From: Egerieenecus sp048201975
GTDB taxonomy: Bacteria; Bacillota; Clostridia; Christensenellales; Aristaeellaceae
DNA length: 50,556 bases
NCBI GenBank assembly: GCA_048201975.1
Contig: DBFBGQ010000124.1
Location: 1-50,556 of the forward strand
Direction of reading: 5' to 3'
A model generated the notes under the pieces. It was not told the DNA's origin, ran no database searches, and saw only the letters and a program-made list of their open reading frames with translations. The position numbers and the translations under genes are program-made. Of the stretch, positions 38,070 to 46,798 are shown one piece after another. Each line of letters opens with the position of its first letter. Within the stretch, counting starts at the first letter, position 1.

Positions 38070-40703
38070 TCATGCGGTTTTTTTCCAATGCTCGCCTGTG
38101 AAGCCCAGCGCCTTCATGATTTCCACCACGCCCAGCGGAACCAGCGCCAGAATGATCACCACGGCCCACTGGATGGGGGTGAGCACCGACAGGCGGAAAA
38201 TATCCCGCAGGAAAGGCACGAACAGCACCAGCAGCTGCAGCGCCAGCGCCGCCGCACCGGCCAGGAACATCCACTTGTTTTTCGGACCCCGGCTGAACAC
38301 GGAGCGGGTATTGCTGCGCAGGTTGAACGAATGCACAATCTGGCTGCCGCTGAGCACCGCAAAGGCCATGGTCTGGCCACAGGCCAGGGAGGCGATGCAG
38401 CCCACACGGAATGCCGCCAGCGTGCACAAAGCGATCAGCAGCCCCTGATACGCCAGGCGAAACACCAGTGGACGGTCGAAGATGGCCGCCTTGGGATCCC
38501 GTGGCGGGCGGCGCATCACGTCCGGCTCCGCCGGCTCCATGCCCAGGGCCAGCGCGGGCAGGGAATCGGTGATCAGGTTCACCCACAGGATGTGGATGGG
38601 CAGCAGCGGGCTGTCCCAGTTGAGCATCACAGCCACAAACACCGTCAGCACCTCGCCCAGGTTGGAGCTGAGCAGGAACTGAATCGCCTTGAGTATGTTG
38701 CTGTACAGCGTCCGGCCCTGTCCCACAGCCTCCACAATGGTGGCGAAGTTATCGTCGGTGAGAATCATGGCCGAGGCCTCCTTGCTCACCTCCGTGCCGG
38801 TGATGCCCATGGCCACGCCGATGTCCGCCTGCTTCAAGGCGGGCGCGTCGTTGACGCCATCCCCGGTCATGGCCACCACATCCCCCCAGCTCTGCCATGC
38901 GCGGACGATCCGCAGCTTATGCTCCGGGGACACCCGGGCATAAACAGCGATGTTCCGCACCTCTTCCCGGAGGCGGTCGTCATCCATCCGCTCCAGTTCC
39001 GCGCCGGTAATCACCCGATCCCCGCGTCCCAGAATGCCCAGATCCCGGGCAATGGCGGCGGCGGTGAGCTTGTGATCCCCCGTAATCATCACCGGCTTAA
39101 TGCCCGCCTGCAGGCACTTGCGCACAGCCTCCCGGGCCGTGGGCCTGGGCGGATCAATCATGCCCACCATGCCCAGGAAGGTCAGCTCGCGCTCGTAGGC
39201 GGCGGGCTTGTCCTCCTCCGCCAGCGCTTCCCGCTGACCCATGGCAAACACCAGCACCCGCAGGGCCGCATTGGACATTTCCTCCGCCGTCTGCCGGATG
39301 CGCTGCAGATCCTCCTCCGTCAGCGGGCGCTCCTTCCCGTCATAGATCTTGTCGCAGCAGGCCAGCACCTCGTCCAAGCCGCCCTTGACAAACAGGCGGT
39401 AATGGCCGCCCTCCCGGTGGACGGTGGTCATCATCTTGCGCTGGGAATCAAAGGGCGCCTCATCCACCCGGGGAAGGCGCTTGGCCAGCCGCGCGGCCTC
39501 ATAGCCCAGAGGTTTCACATAGTCGGACAGCGCCGTCTCCGTGGGATCGCCCAGGAAGACCGCCTGGCCGTCCTTTTCCCCTGCCTGCGCGTCGTTGCAC
39601 AGGGCCATGGCGGTGGACATGAGCACCGCCCCGCTCTGGCGTACAAAGCTCTGGCTATCCCCAGCCTCAAAGGGTGCAGCGGCGGCGGCCACCGTCATGC
39701 GGTTCAGCGTCAGCGTGCCCGTTTTATCCGAGCAGATCACCGTGGCGCTGCCCAGTGTCTCCACCGCCGGCAAGCGCCGGATGATGGCGTTGCGCTCGCT
39801 CATGCGCTGCACCCCCAGGGCCAGCACGATGGTCACAATGGCCAGCATCCCCTCCGGAATGGCTGCCACCGCCAGGCTGATGGCCGTCATGAACATTTCA
39901 ATGGGGTTGCGGCCCTCCAGCACGCCCACCCCGAACACCACCGCGCACACCACCAGGCACAGGATCGCCAGCTTTTTGCTCATATCCGCCAGGCGGCGCT
40001 GCAGCGGCGTTTTAACGCCTTCGCTCTGCTCCAGCATCCCGGCGATGCGCCCGATTTCCGTATCCATGCCCACGGCTGTCACCACGCCGGTCCCCCGGCC
40101 ATAGGTCACCAGGCTGCCGGAGTAGGCCATATCCCGCCGGTCGCCCAGAGGCGCGTCCGCCGCCACGGCTTCGGTCTGCTTCTCCACCGGATTCGATTCG
40201 CCGGTCAGTGCGCTCTCCTGCAGCTGCAGATTGACGGATTCGATCAGCCGCAGATCCGCGGGCACGGCGTCGCCGGTTTCCAGCACCACGATATCCCCCG
40301 GCGTCAGCTCCTCGGCGGGCACCACGTGCATGGCGCCATCCCGCCGCACCTTGGCGTGGGGGGAGGACATCTTTTTCAACGCTTCCAGTGCGTTCTCCGC
40401 CCGGTTTTCCTGCACCACGCCCAGCACCGCGTTCAGCACCACCACCAGCAGAATGATGATGCAGTCCGTCCACTCCTGCAGCGCGAACCCGGAGATCAGC
40501 GCCGCCGCCAGCAAGATAAGCACCATTACATCCTTGAACTGCTCCAGAAACATCTGCGCAATGCTACGCCGTCCCGCGGCGCGAAGCTGGTTCTTGCCAT
40601 ACTTTTCCTGCCTTGCAGCAACCTCTTCTGCATTCAGGCCCTGCTGGGAGGACACCTGCAGCTGACGCAGCGCATCCTGCGGGCTCAATTCATGCCAGTT
40701 CAT
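38070..40703 (-). CDS. Calcium-transporting P-type ATPase
   Basis: An 877-residue type IIA P-type ATPase, exporting Ca2+ across the membrane. Motifs in order: N-terminal cation ATPase domain (QGLNAEEVAARQEKYGKNQL), LTGESNPV, the M4 motif AAIPEGM, the phosphorylated Asp in CSDKTGTLTLN, VKGGLDEV in the nucleotide domain, and MTGDGVNDAPALK. M5 has SSNLGEVL and M6 NLITDSLPALALG, which supply the Asn, Glu, Thr and Asp Ca2+ ligands of SERCA-like pumps. ATG 40703 has AGGAGGG upstream; a start at 40757 would add 18 residues without a site. Single-gene unit on the minus strand. Mn2+ transport is a possible alternative. Confidence 0.94.
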   Translation of the reverse strand: MNWHELSPQDALRQLQVSSQQGLNAEEVAARQEKYGKNQLRAAGRRSIAQMFLEQFKDVMVLILLAAALISGFALQEWTDCIIILLVVVLNAVLGVVQENRAENALEALKKMSSPHAKVRRDGAMHVVPAEELTPGDIVVLETGDAVPADLRLIESVNLQLQESALTGESNPVEKQTEAVAADAPLGDRRDMAYSGSLVTYGRGTGVVTAVGMDTEIGRIAGMLEQSEGVKTPLQRRLADMSKKLAILCLVVCAVVFGVGVLEGRNPIEMFMTAISLAVAAIPEGMLAIVTIVLALGVQRMSERNAIIRRLPAVETLGSATVICSDKTGTLTLNRMTVAAAAAPFEAGDSQSFVRQSGAVLMSTAMALCNDAQAGEKDGQAVFLGDPTETALSDYVKPLGYEAARLAKRLPRVDEAPFDSQRKMMTTVHREGGHYRLFVKGGLDEVLACCDKIYDGKERPLTEEDLQRIRQTAEEMSNAALRVLVFAMGQREALAEEDKPAAYERELTFLGMVGMIDPPRPTAREAVRKCLQAGIKPVMITGDHKLTAAAIARDLGILGRGDRVITGAELERMDDDRLREEVRNIAVYARVSPEHKLRIVRAWQSWGDVVAMTGDGVNDAPALKQADIGVAMGITGTEVSKEASAMILTDDNFATIVEAVGQGRTLYSNILKAIQFLLSSNLGEVLTVFVAVMLNWDSPLLPIHILWVNLITDSLPALALGMEPAEPDVMRRPPRDPKAAIFDRPLVFRLAYQGLLIALCTLAAFRVGCIASLACGQTMAFAVLSGSQIVHSFNLRSNTRSVFSRGPKNKWMFLAGAAALALQLLVLFVPFLRDIFRLSVLTPIQWAVVIILALVPLGVVEIMKALGFTGEHWKKTA

Positions 40704-40955
40704 GACGACCCTCCTTTGGGGAGCACACCCCGTTGATCCATGGGGCAAGCATACCACGTAAAACAGTATGCCGCAACCGCCCCCCGTTCAACAATACAAT
40801 TTTTTGTCCCAACGCAGCCGCGTGGGCGTCTTATCTCCCTTTCGGCGTCTTTTTGCGGATTCACAATTTTCTGCCAATTGTTCATAATCCGTTCATGACA
40901 GGGACAAAATTAGCCTGTATCATAAGCTCGTAAACCACAGAAGGAGGTTTTCAAT

Positions 40956-42233
40956 ATGAAACTTAATTGGAGAAAACACGGTATTGGTTATCTTGCCATT
41001 GCGCTCGTCATTACAATGGTCGGATTTGCAGCTTTCAATTCTTTCGGCGCCAAGGCCGAAACCGGGGCCACGGAAACATCCACGGAAACAGTGGTGGTGA
41101 CCAGTCCCTTCACGGAGGCGATCAAGGAGGTCAAGTCTTCGGTGGTGGGCGTAAGCAACTACCAACTGGTGCGGTACAGCACCGGCGGATCCTGGAACTG
41201 GGGGTTTGGTTACAACTACGGCAACGGCCGTGACAACAGCACCACCCAGGAGGTGGAAGCGGCCACCGGCTCCGGCGTGGTCATCGCCGAGGATATCGTG
41301 CTCACCAACTACCATGTGGTGGAAGACGCTTCCAGCCTGAAGATCACCACCAGCGACGCTGAGTTCGACGCCACCCTGCTGGCCTATGACGAGAACCTGG
41401 ACGTGGCCATCCTGAAGGCGGAGGGGCTGAACCTGCCGGCGGTTACCCTGGGCGACAGCGACACACTGCAAGTGGGCGACTGGGCCATCTGCATTGGCAA
41501 TCCTCTGGGCGAGGAGCTGGCCGGCACCACCACGGTGGGCATTGTCTCGGCGCTGAACCGCGAGGTCAGCTCCACCTCCACCGATAAGTATGGCCTGAAG
41601 GGCACCATCACCAACACCATGATTCAGGTGGACGCGGCCATCAACAGCGGCAACAGCGGCGGCGGCATGTTCAGCGTCACCGGCGAACTGATGGGCATCC
41701 CCACCCTGAAATACACTGGCTCCGCCTTCAGCGGCACCAGGGTGGAAGGCATCGGCATGTGCATTCCGATCAACGCCGCCAAGCCCCTGATTGAGGACGT
41801 GCTCAGTGGCAAGGTCACCGGCAACGCCACCGCTGGCGCCGACAACAGCAGCTCCAGCGCCTCCACCGACCTGCTGGACAACAAGCCCCGCATGGGCATT
41901 ACCATCACCGCCATTAACACGGCAAGCACGGCGGTTCGCACCGGCCAGCTGCCCAACGGCGTGTATGTGCTAGAAGTGGAAGAGGGCTCTCCTGCCGCGG
42001 AAGCCGGCATGCAGGCCGCTGACATCATCGTGGACGTGGACGACACGGTGATCACCTCCACCACCCAGCTGCAGGAGATCATTGCGGCAAAGAACGCTGG
42101 CGATACCGTTGAAGTGAAGGTATACCGCGTACCCGGTCTGGCCGACCTGACTTCCGACGACGAGATTCCTCAAGGCGAATACATCACCATGACCGTCTCC
42201 CTGGAAGTTGTTGACAGCACCGTGCAGCAATAA
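40956..42233 (+). CDS. htrA: HtrA/DegP-type serine protease
   Basis: A 425-residue membrane-anchored trypsin-like protease with one N-terminal helix (YLAIALVITMVGFAAFNSF). The protease domain sits on the outer face of the membrane. The triad is complete: His120 (TNYHVVED), Asp149 (ENLDVAILK), Ser234 (NSGNSGGGMF). One PDZ domain follows (about residues 315-405; GVYVLEVEEGSPAAEAGMQAADIIVDVDD). It degrades misfolded exported proteins. AGAAGGAGG precedes the ATG. The upstream 250 bases carry no clear CssR-type box. It has a strong terminator. Confidence 0.95.
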   Translation: MKLNWRKHGIGYLAIALVITMVGFAAFNSFGAKAETGATETSTETVVVTSPFTEAIKEVKSSVVGVSNYQLVRYSTGGSWNWGFGYNYGNGRDNSTTQEVEAATGSGVVIAEDIVLTNYHVVEDASSLKITTSDAEFDATLLAYDENLDVAILKAEGLNLPAVTLGDSDTLQVGDWAICIGNPLGEELAGTTTVGIVSALNREVSSTSTDKYGLKGTITNTMIQVDAAINSGNSGGGMFSVTGELMGIPTLKYTGSAFSGTRVEGIGMCIPINAAKPLIEDVLSGKVTGNATAGADNSSSSASTDLLDNKPRMGITITAINTASTAVRTGQLPNGVYVLEVEEGSPAAEAGMQAADIIVDVDDTVITSTTQLQEIIAAKNAGDTVEVKVYRVPGLADLTSDDEIPQGEYITMTVSLEVVDSTVQQ

Positions 42234-42249
42234 TCCGGCAACCATCCTG

Positions 42250-42290
42250 AAAAGAGCGCCCCGCAGGCAATCCTTGCGGGGCGCTCTTTT
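42250..42290 (+). terminator. Terminator of htrA
   Basis: AAAAGAGCGCCCCGCA pairs perfectly with TGCGGGGCGCTCTTTT around a short loop, 16 bases after the stop. It works in both directions. Confidence 0.92.
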
Positions 42291-42317
42291 GCCTATTCGA
42301 TCCACCATCAACAAAAA

Positions 42318-42622
42318 GGGGCGAGGCACTTGTAAACGCGCCTCGCCTCAGGTTGTTGACAAAGTATTCTGCTTTATCTGTTTTGAAAGTGATACATTGC
42401 ATGCTTGCAAGCACAGGAGTTTCGCGCCTGCGGGCGCGACCAAAGGGCTTTCCGATCGCCCTTTGGAAACCTTCGGACCCCATACGTGATGAAACTTTTG
42501 CAGGGTAAGGAGTCGTAAGTTTCATTTTTTCATGCTGGTATGAAAAAGCATGCCTTTTTCAGCTGACTGGGGCGAGGCGCTTGTAAACGCGCCTCGCCTC
42601 CTGGCTTTGAAAAAGGGTTCTT
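42318..42622 (-). repeat. Module A repeat between two identical hairpins
   Basis: A full module (42349-42565) in the orientation opposite to the 7.4-kb pair, with the same CAAAGGGC/GCCCTTTG and TCGCGCC/GGCGCGA dyads and TTGCAAGC box. It is flanked by two copies of one hairpin: GGCGAGGC/GCCTCGCC at 42320-42347 and GGCGAGGCGC/GCGCCTCGCC at 42571-42598. Module ends CAGGTTGTTGACAAAG and (minus strand) CAGTCAGCTGAAAAAGG abut them. A third end-like TTTGAAAAAGGG follows. It fills the gap between htrA and the ACT gene. Confidence 0.85.
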
Positions 42623-42653
42623 GTCGCAGAGCCTACCGCACAAGCGTCGTTCT

Positions 42654-43088
42654 TCACGCCTGGATGCCCAGCTCCTGCCCCGAAACCGTGGGAATGCCGT
42701 GCTCAGCCAGCAGGGAAATGAATTTTTCCTCCTCCGATACCCGGAAAACCATATAGGCCTTGTCCTCAATATGGGTAAAGAGGGAGTACATGTAATCCAC
42801 GCTGATGCTGCTATCGGCAATCATTTGCAGGATGGGCGCCAGACCGCCGGGCTGATCCTGAACCGCTACCACCAGCACCGGCGTCATGGACAGGATGAAG
42901 CCGCGCTCCAGCAGGATGGAAGTAGCCTTTTGCGGTTGATCGACGATGAGCCGCAGCACGCCATAATCAGTGGTCTCCGCAATGGAGAGCGCCCGCATGT
43001 CGATGCCGCTGTCCCCCAGGATCTTGGCGATTTCAGCCAGTTGTCCGGTGCGGTTTTCCAGGAATACGGAGATCTGGTAAACAGTCAT
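42654..43088 (-). CDS. Tandem ACT-domain protein
   Basis: A 144-residue protein made of two ACT domains. The first is ISVFLENRTGQLAEIAKILGDSGIDMRALSIAE; the second begins VLVVAVQDQPGGLAPILQMIADSSISVDYMY. ACT pairs bind small ligands, usually amino acids. It is the last gene of the aryl-acid operon, 12 bases after paaK, with AAGGAGG before ATG. Such proteins commonly sit beside PaaK-type ligase and IOR genes in anaerobes and may sense an aromatic amino acid to modulate the pathway. No DNA-binding or catalytic domain is attached. Confidence 0.9.
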   Translation of the reverse strand: MTVYQISVFLENRTGQLAEIAKILGDSGIDMRALSIAETTDYGVLRLIVDQPQKATSILLERGFILSMTPVLVVAVQDQPGGLAPILQMIADSSISVDYMYSLFTHIEDKAYMVFRVSEEEKFISLLAEHGIPTVSGQELGIQA

Positions 43089-43100
43089 GATATCGCCTCC

Positions 43101-44408
43101 TTAAATCTTGCGCTTGTCGATCACGCGAACGGCCTTGCCCTCGCTGCGGGCGATGGTCTTGGGCGCCACCAGGCGCACCTTGGCATAGATGCCCAGCATG
43201 GCCTTCAATGCCGCCACCAGCTGCTTCTCCATGTCGGTGATTTTGCCCAGGTTGTCGGAGAAGTTCTCGGGGGTCATCTCCACCATGACCTCCAGGGTGT
43301 CGGTATTGTTGACCCGGTCCACCAGAATCTGATAGTTGGCCTGATAGCCCTGCTCCAGCAGCACGGTCTCGATCTGGGAGGGGAACACGTTGACGCCCTT
43401 GATGATGAGCATGTCGTCGCTGCGGCCCCGGGGCTTGGACATCTTCACATGGGTGCGGCCGCAGGAGCACGGCTTGCGGGTGAGGACGCAGATATCCCGG
43501 GTGCGGTAGCGCAGCAGCGGGAAGGCTTCCTTGGTGATGGCGGTGAAAACCAGCTCGCCCTGGGCGCCCTCAGGCAGAACCTCGCCGGTATTGGGATCGA
43601 TGATCTCGGCAATGAAGTGGTCCTCGTTGATATGCATGCCCGTCTGCTCGGAGCACTCGAAGCTCACGCCGGGGCCGGAGAGCTCCGTCAGGCCATAGAT
43701 GTCGTAGGCCTTGATGCCCAGGGTATTCTGGATATCCCGGCGCATCTCCTCGCTCCAGGCTTCGGCGCCGAAGATGCCGGCCTTGAGGGGAATCTGGTCC
43801 GGGGTGAGTCCCATTTCCTTCATGGTTTCGCCGATGTAGGCCGCGTAGGAAGGCGTGCAGCACAGGATGGTCGCGCTCAGGTCACGGATGAACATGATCT
43901 GCCGCTCCGTATTGCCCGAGGAGGTGGGGATGGTCAGGCATCCCACCTTGTGGCTGCCGCCATTCAGGCCGGGGCCGCCGGTGAACAGGCCGTAGCCATA
44001 GCTCACCTGGCACACGTCCTCGTTGGTGCCGCCCGCCGCCACAATGGCCCGGGCGCAGCAATCCTCCCACAGGTCGATGTCATGCTGGGTGTAGAAGGCC
44101 ACCACCCGCTTGCCCGTGGTGCCGGAGGTGGACTGGATCCGGACGCAGTCCTTCAGGGGCCGGGCCATCAGTCCGTAGGGATACGCTTCCCGCAGGTCGT
44201 CCTTGGTAACGAAGGGCAGCTTGTGCAGGTCTTCCACGCCCTTGATGTCCTCCGGGGTCACGCCCTTCTCTTCCATCTTTTTGCGGTAGTAAGGCACGTT
44301 GTCCCAAACGTTGCGCACCTGCTTGACCAGGCGCTCGTTCTGCCAGGCCAGGATCTGCTCCCGGCTGGCGCACTCGATTTCAGGCTGATAATAACGTTCC
44401 ATGGTCAT
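43101..44408 (-). CDS. paaK: Arylacetate (phenylacetate)-CoA ligase
   Basis: A 435-residue AMP-forming ligase of the PaaK family, activating phenylacetate or hydroxyphenylacetate to the CoA thioester with ATP. The phosphate-binding loop is IQSTSGTTGKRV. AYDIYGLTELSGPGVSFEC and PLLRYRTRDICVL are the adenylate and hinge regions. SDDMLIIKGVNVFPSQIE is the C-terminal domain, and the conserved Lys is near EGKAVRVIDKRK. ATG 44408 is 6 bases after AGAGGA; ATG 44402 is possible. Between iorB and the ACT gene in the tyrosine T-box operon. It supplies or consumes the aryl-acetyl-CoA handled by IorAB. Confidence 0.95.
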   Translation of the reverse strand: MTMERYYQPEIECASREQILAWQNERLVKQVRNVWDNVPYYRKKMEEKGVTPEDIKGVEDLHKLPFVTKDDLREAYPYGLMARPLKDCVRIQSTSGTTGKRVVAFYTQHDIDLWEDCCARAIVAAGGTNEDVCQVSYGYGLFTGGPGLNGGSHKVGCLTIPTSSGNTERQIMFIRDLSATILCCTPSYAAYIGETMKEMGLTPDQIPLKAGIFGAEAWSEEMRRDIQNTLGIKAYDIYGLTELSGPGVSFECSEQTGMHINEDHFIAEIIDPNTGEVLPEGAQGELVFTAITKEAFPLLRYRTRDICVLTRKPCSCGRTHVKMSKPRGRSDDMLIIKGVNVFPSQIETVLLEQGYQANYQILVDRVNNTDTLEVMVEMTPENFSDNLGKITDMEKQLVAALKAMLGIYAKVRLVAPKTIARSEGKAVRVIDKRKI

Positions 44409-44462
44409 TCCCGTTCCTCTCGCGCCCGCCTGTGCGGCGGGAAAATGTTGCCTTGGGATGGA

Positions 44463-45035
44463 TCAACCGTTGCGGCCCAGGATGAAGGCCCGGCGGTTCA
44501 GCTCCAGATACTTGGCGGGGACGCTCTGCTCCAGCGCCGTCAGCCATTCCTCCTGGGTGAAGTCGAAGCAGTTGGACAGATGGCCCATGAGCACGATGTT
44601 CACCGCCTTGGAGGAACCGGCCTCCTCGGCCAACTTCAGCGCGTCAAAGGCGTCCACGTCCAGCCCGGCGGCGCGCATCTTCTCCACCAGGTTTTCCGGG
44701 TACGCCGCCGCGCCGGTGATGACGGGCATGGGATTGATCCGCTGGGTATTGACGACGATTTTTCCGCCGGGCTTGAGGTATTCCGTCCAGCGGGCGGCCT
44801 CCAGCAGCTCAAAGGAAACGATAAAGTCCGCCTCGCCCTTGTCGATGACCGGAGAGTACACCTTGTCCCCGAAGCGGACGTAGGTAACCACGCTTCCGCC
44901 CCGCTGGCTCATGCCGTGAACCTCGGAGACCTTGATATCATAGCCCTTGGTCAGCAGCAGGCGGCCCAGCAGCTTGGAGGCCAGCAGGCTCCCCTGTCCG
45001 CCCACGCCGACAATCATGATGTTTTTCGTTTCCAT
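44463..45035 (-). CDS. iorB: Indolepyruvate oxidoreductase subunit beta
   Basis: A 190-residue gamma-type subunit of 2-oxoacid:ferredoxin oxidoreductase. It contains the GVGGQGSLLASKLLG loop and SEVHGMSQRGGSVVTYVRFG, both diagnostic for IorB. With IorA it interconverts arylpyruvates and aryl-acetyl-CoA + CO2 using ferredoxin. ATG 45035 is 2 bases after the iorA stop, so translation is coupled. A longer in-frame start overlapping iorA was rejected. Confidence 0.95.
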   Translation of the reverse strand: METKNIMIVGVGGQGSLLASKLLGRLLLTKGYDIKVSEVHGMSQRGGSVVTYVRFGDKVYSPVIDKGEADFIVSFELLEAARWTEYLKPGGKIVVNTQRINPMPVITGAAAYPENLVEKMRAAGLDVDAFDALKLAEEAGSSKAVNIVLMGHLSNCFDFTQEEWLTALEQSVPAKYLELNRRAFILGRNG

Positions 45036-45037
45036 GT

Positions 45038-46780
45038 TCAGTCCTCCTTGGGCGCATGCAGGGCGTCGAACTTGCAAAGCTGCTCGCACACGCCGCAGCC
45101 GGTGCACAGGGTGTTGTCGATTTCCGCCTTGCCGCTGGTCATGGAGATGGCCGGACAGCCGATCTTCATGCACATCTTGCAGCTCCTGCACTTGTCTGCA
45201 TCCACCACCAGGGGCTTTTTATGCTTGACATATTTCAGCAGGGCGCAGGGCCGGCGGGAGATGATCACCGAGGGTTCCTCAGCGGCCAGCTCCTCCTTGA
45301 CGGCGGCCTCGCACTGGGCCAGGTCATAGGGATCCACCACCCGCACCCGGCGGATGCCCACGCTGCGGCACAGGCTTTCCAGGTCGATCTTGGTGCAGGG
45401 GTCGCCCTTGAGGTTGTAGCCGGTGGTGGGATTCTGCTGGTGACCCGTCATGCCGGTGATGGAGTTATCCAGGATGATCACCGTGGCGTTGGACTCGTTG
45501 TAGGCGATGTTCACCAGCCCCGTAATCCCCGAATGCATGAAGGTGGAGTCGCCGATGACGGCCACGGTCTTGCCCGCTGCGCCGGGGCCGCCCGCCTTCA
45601 GGAAGCCGTGAAGTCCGGAGACCGACGCGCCCATGCAAATGGTGCTGTCAATGGCGGCCAGCGGCGCCACAGCGCCCAGCGTATAGCAGCCGATATCCCC
45701 CAGTACCGTCAGCTTCTGCTTGGCCAGGGTATAAAACAGGCCGCGATGGGGGCAGCCGGCGCACATCACCGGCGGGCGGGCAGGCACAGCCTCCTCAAGC
45801 TTTGTGCCGGCCTTGGGCGGCAGGCCCAGCTGCTCAGCCACCAGGTTCTGGCTCAGTTCGTCGATGCAGGAGAAGCGCTCCTTGCCCACAGGGTTCAGCC
45901 CCAGGTTGCGGCAATGCTCCTCAATGAAGCCGTCCAGCTCCTCCACCACCACCAGGCGGTCCACCCCGGCGGCAAAGGCGCGAATCTTTTCCTCCGGCAG
46001 GGGCCACGCCATGCCCAGCTTCAGCACGGGATACCGGTCGCCGCAGGCTTCCTTCACATACTGGTAGCTGGTGGAGGCGGTGATGATGCCCATGGAATGG
46101 TCTGCGCCCTCCTCCACGCGGTTAATCTCCGCCGTCTCGGCCCAGGCGATCAGCTTGGCGGTGCGTTGCTCCACCACCGGATGGCGGCGCTTGGCGTTGC
46201 CGGGCATCATAATATACTTGGCGCCGTTCTTTTCGTAGGGCTTCTCTGGGGGCATGACGCGCTCGGCGGGCTCCACCACGCTCTGGGAGTGGGAGACCCG
46301 GGTGCACATCTTTAGCAGCACCGGCGTATCAAACGTCTCGGAGAGCTCATAGGCCAGCTTGGCGAATGCCAGGCCTTCGGCGGAATCCGACGGCTCCAGC
46401 ATGGGAACCTTGGCCGCCTTGGCATAGTGACGGGAATCCTGCTCGTTCTGCGAGGAGTGCATGCCCGCATCGTCCGCCACGCCGACGATCAGTCCGGCAT
46501 TGACGCCGGTGTAGGCCAGGGTGAACAGCGGATCCGCGGCCACGTTCAACCCCACGTGCTTCATACCGCAGAAGCTGCGCTTTCCCGCCAGGCTGGCGCC
46601 AAAGGCAGCCTCCATGGCCACCTTTTCGTTGGGCGCCCATTCCGCATAGATTTCCGGGTACTTGGCCGCAGCTTCCGTAATCTCGGTACTGGGCGTGCCG
46701 GGATAGCTGGAGACAAAGCTGCATCCGGCCTCATAGAGGCCGCGGGCAACGGCTTCGTTGCCCAGCATCAGCGTTTTCAT
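45038..46780 (-). CDS. iorA: Indolepyruvate oxidoreductase subunit alpha
   Basis: A 580-residue thiamine-diphosphate and iron-sulfur subunit. The N-terminal pyrimidine-binding part (LMLGNEAVARGLYEAGCSFVSSYPGTPSTEI) is followed by the TPP-binding domain with VIGDSTFMHSGITGLVNIAYNESNATVIILDNSITGMTG. Two C-terminal 4Fe-4S clusters are CRSCKMCMKIGC and CTGCGVCEQLC. It acts on indolepyruvate, phenylpyruvate and hydroxyphenylpyruvate in related enzymes. AAAGGAGG precedes the ATG, 18 bases after the symporter stop. With a low-potential ferredoxin the reaction is reversible, which allows arylpyruvate synthesis. Confidence 0.96.
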   Translation of the reverse strand: MKTLMLGNEAVARGLYEAGCSFVSSYPGTPSTEITEAAAKYPEIYAEWAPNEKVAMEAAFGASLAGKRSFCGMKHVGLNVAADPLFTLAYTGVNAGLIVGVADDAGMHSSQNEQDSRHYAKAAKVPMLEPSDSAEGLAFAKLAYELSETFDTPVLLKMCTRVSHSQSVVEPAERVMPPEKPYEKNGAKYIMMPGNAKRRHPVVEQRTAKLIAWAETAEINRVEEGADHSMGIITASTSYQYVKEACGDRYPVLKLGMAWPLPEEKIRAFAAGVDRLVVVEELDGFIEEHCRNLGLNPVGKERFSCIDELSQNLVAEQLGLPPKAGTKLEEAVPARPPVMCAGCPHRGLFYTLAKQKLTVLGDIGCYTLGAVAPLAAIDSTICMGASVSGLHGFLKAGGPGAAGKTVAVIGDSTFMHSGITGLVNIAYNESNATVIILDNSITGMTGHQQNPTTGYNLKGDPCTKIDLESLCRSVGIRRVRVVDPYDLAQCEAAVKEELAAEEPSVIISRRPCALLKYVKHKKPLVVDADKCRSCKMCMKIGCPAISMTSGKAEIDNTLCTGCGVCEQLCKFDALHAPKED

Positions 46781-46798
46781 GAGTTGTACCTCCTTTGG

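Noticed and set aside
37695..40736. Long plus-strand open frame opposite the Ca2+ ATPase
   Set aside because: Overlaps the glycosylase in another frame and mirrors the ATPase; His/Gln-rich low-information protein.
40704..40955. Heat-shock or envelope-stress operator before htrA
   Set aside because: Only a weak TATCAT -10 candidate is visible; no CIRCE, CtsR or tandem CssR-like repeats.
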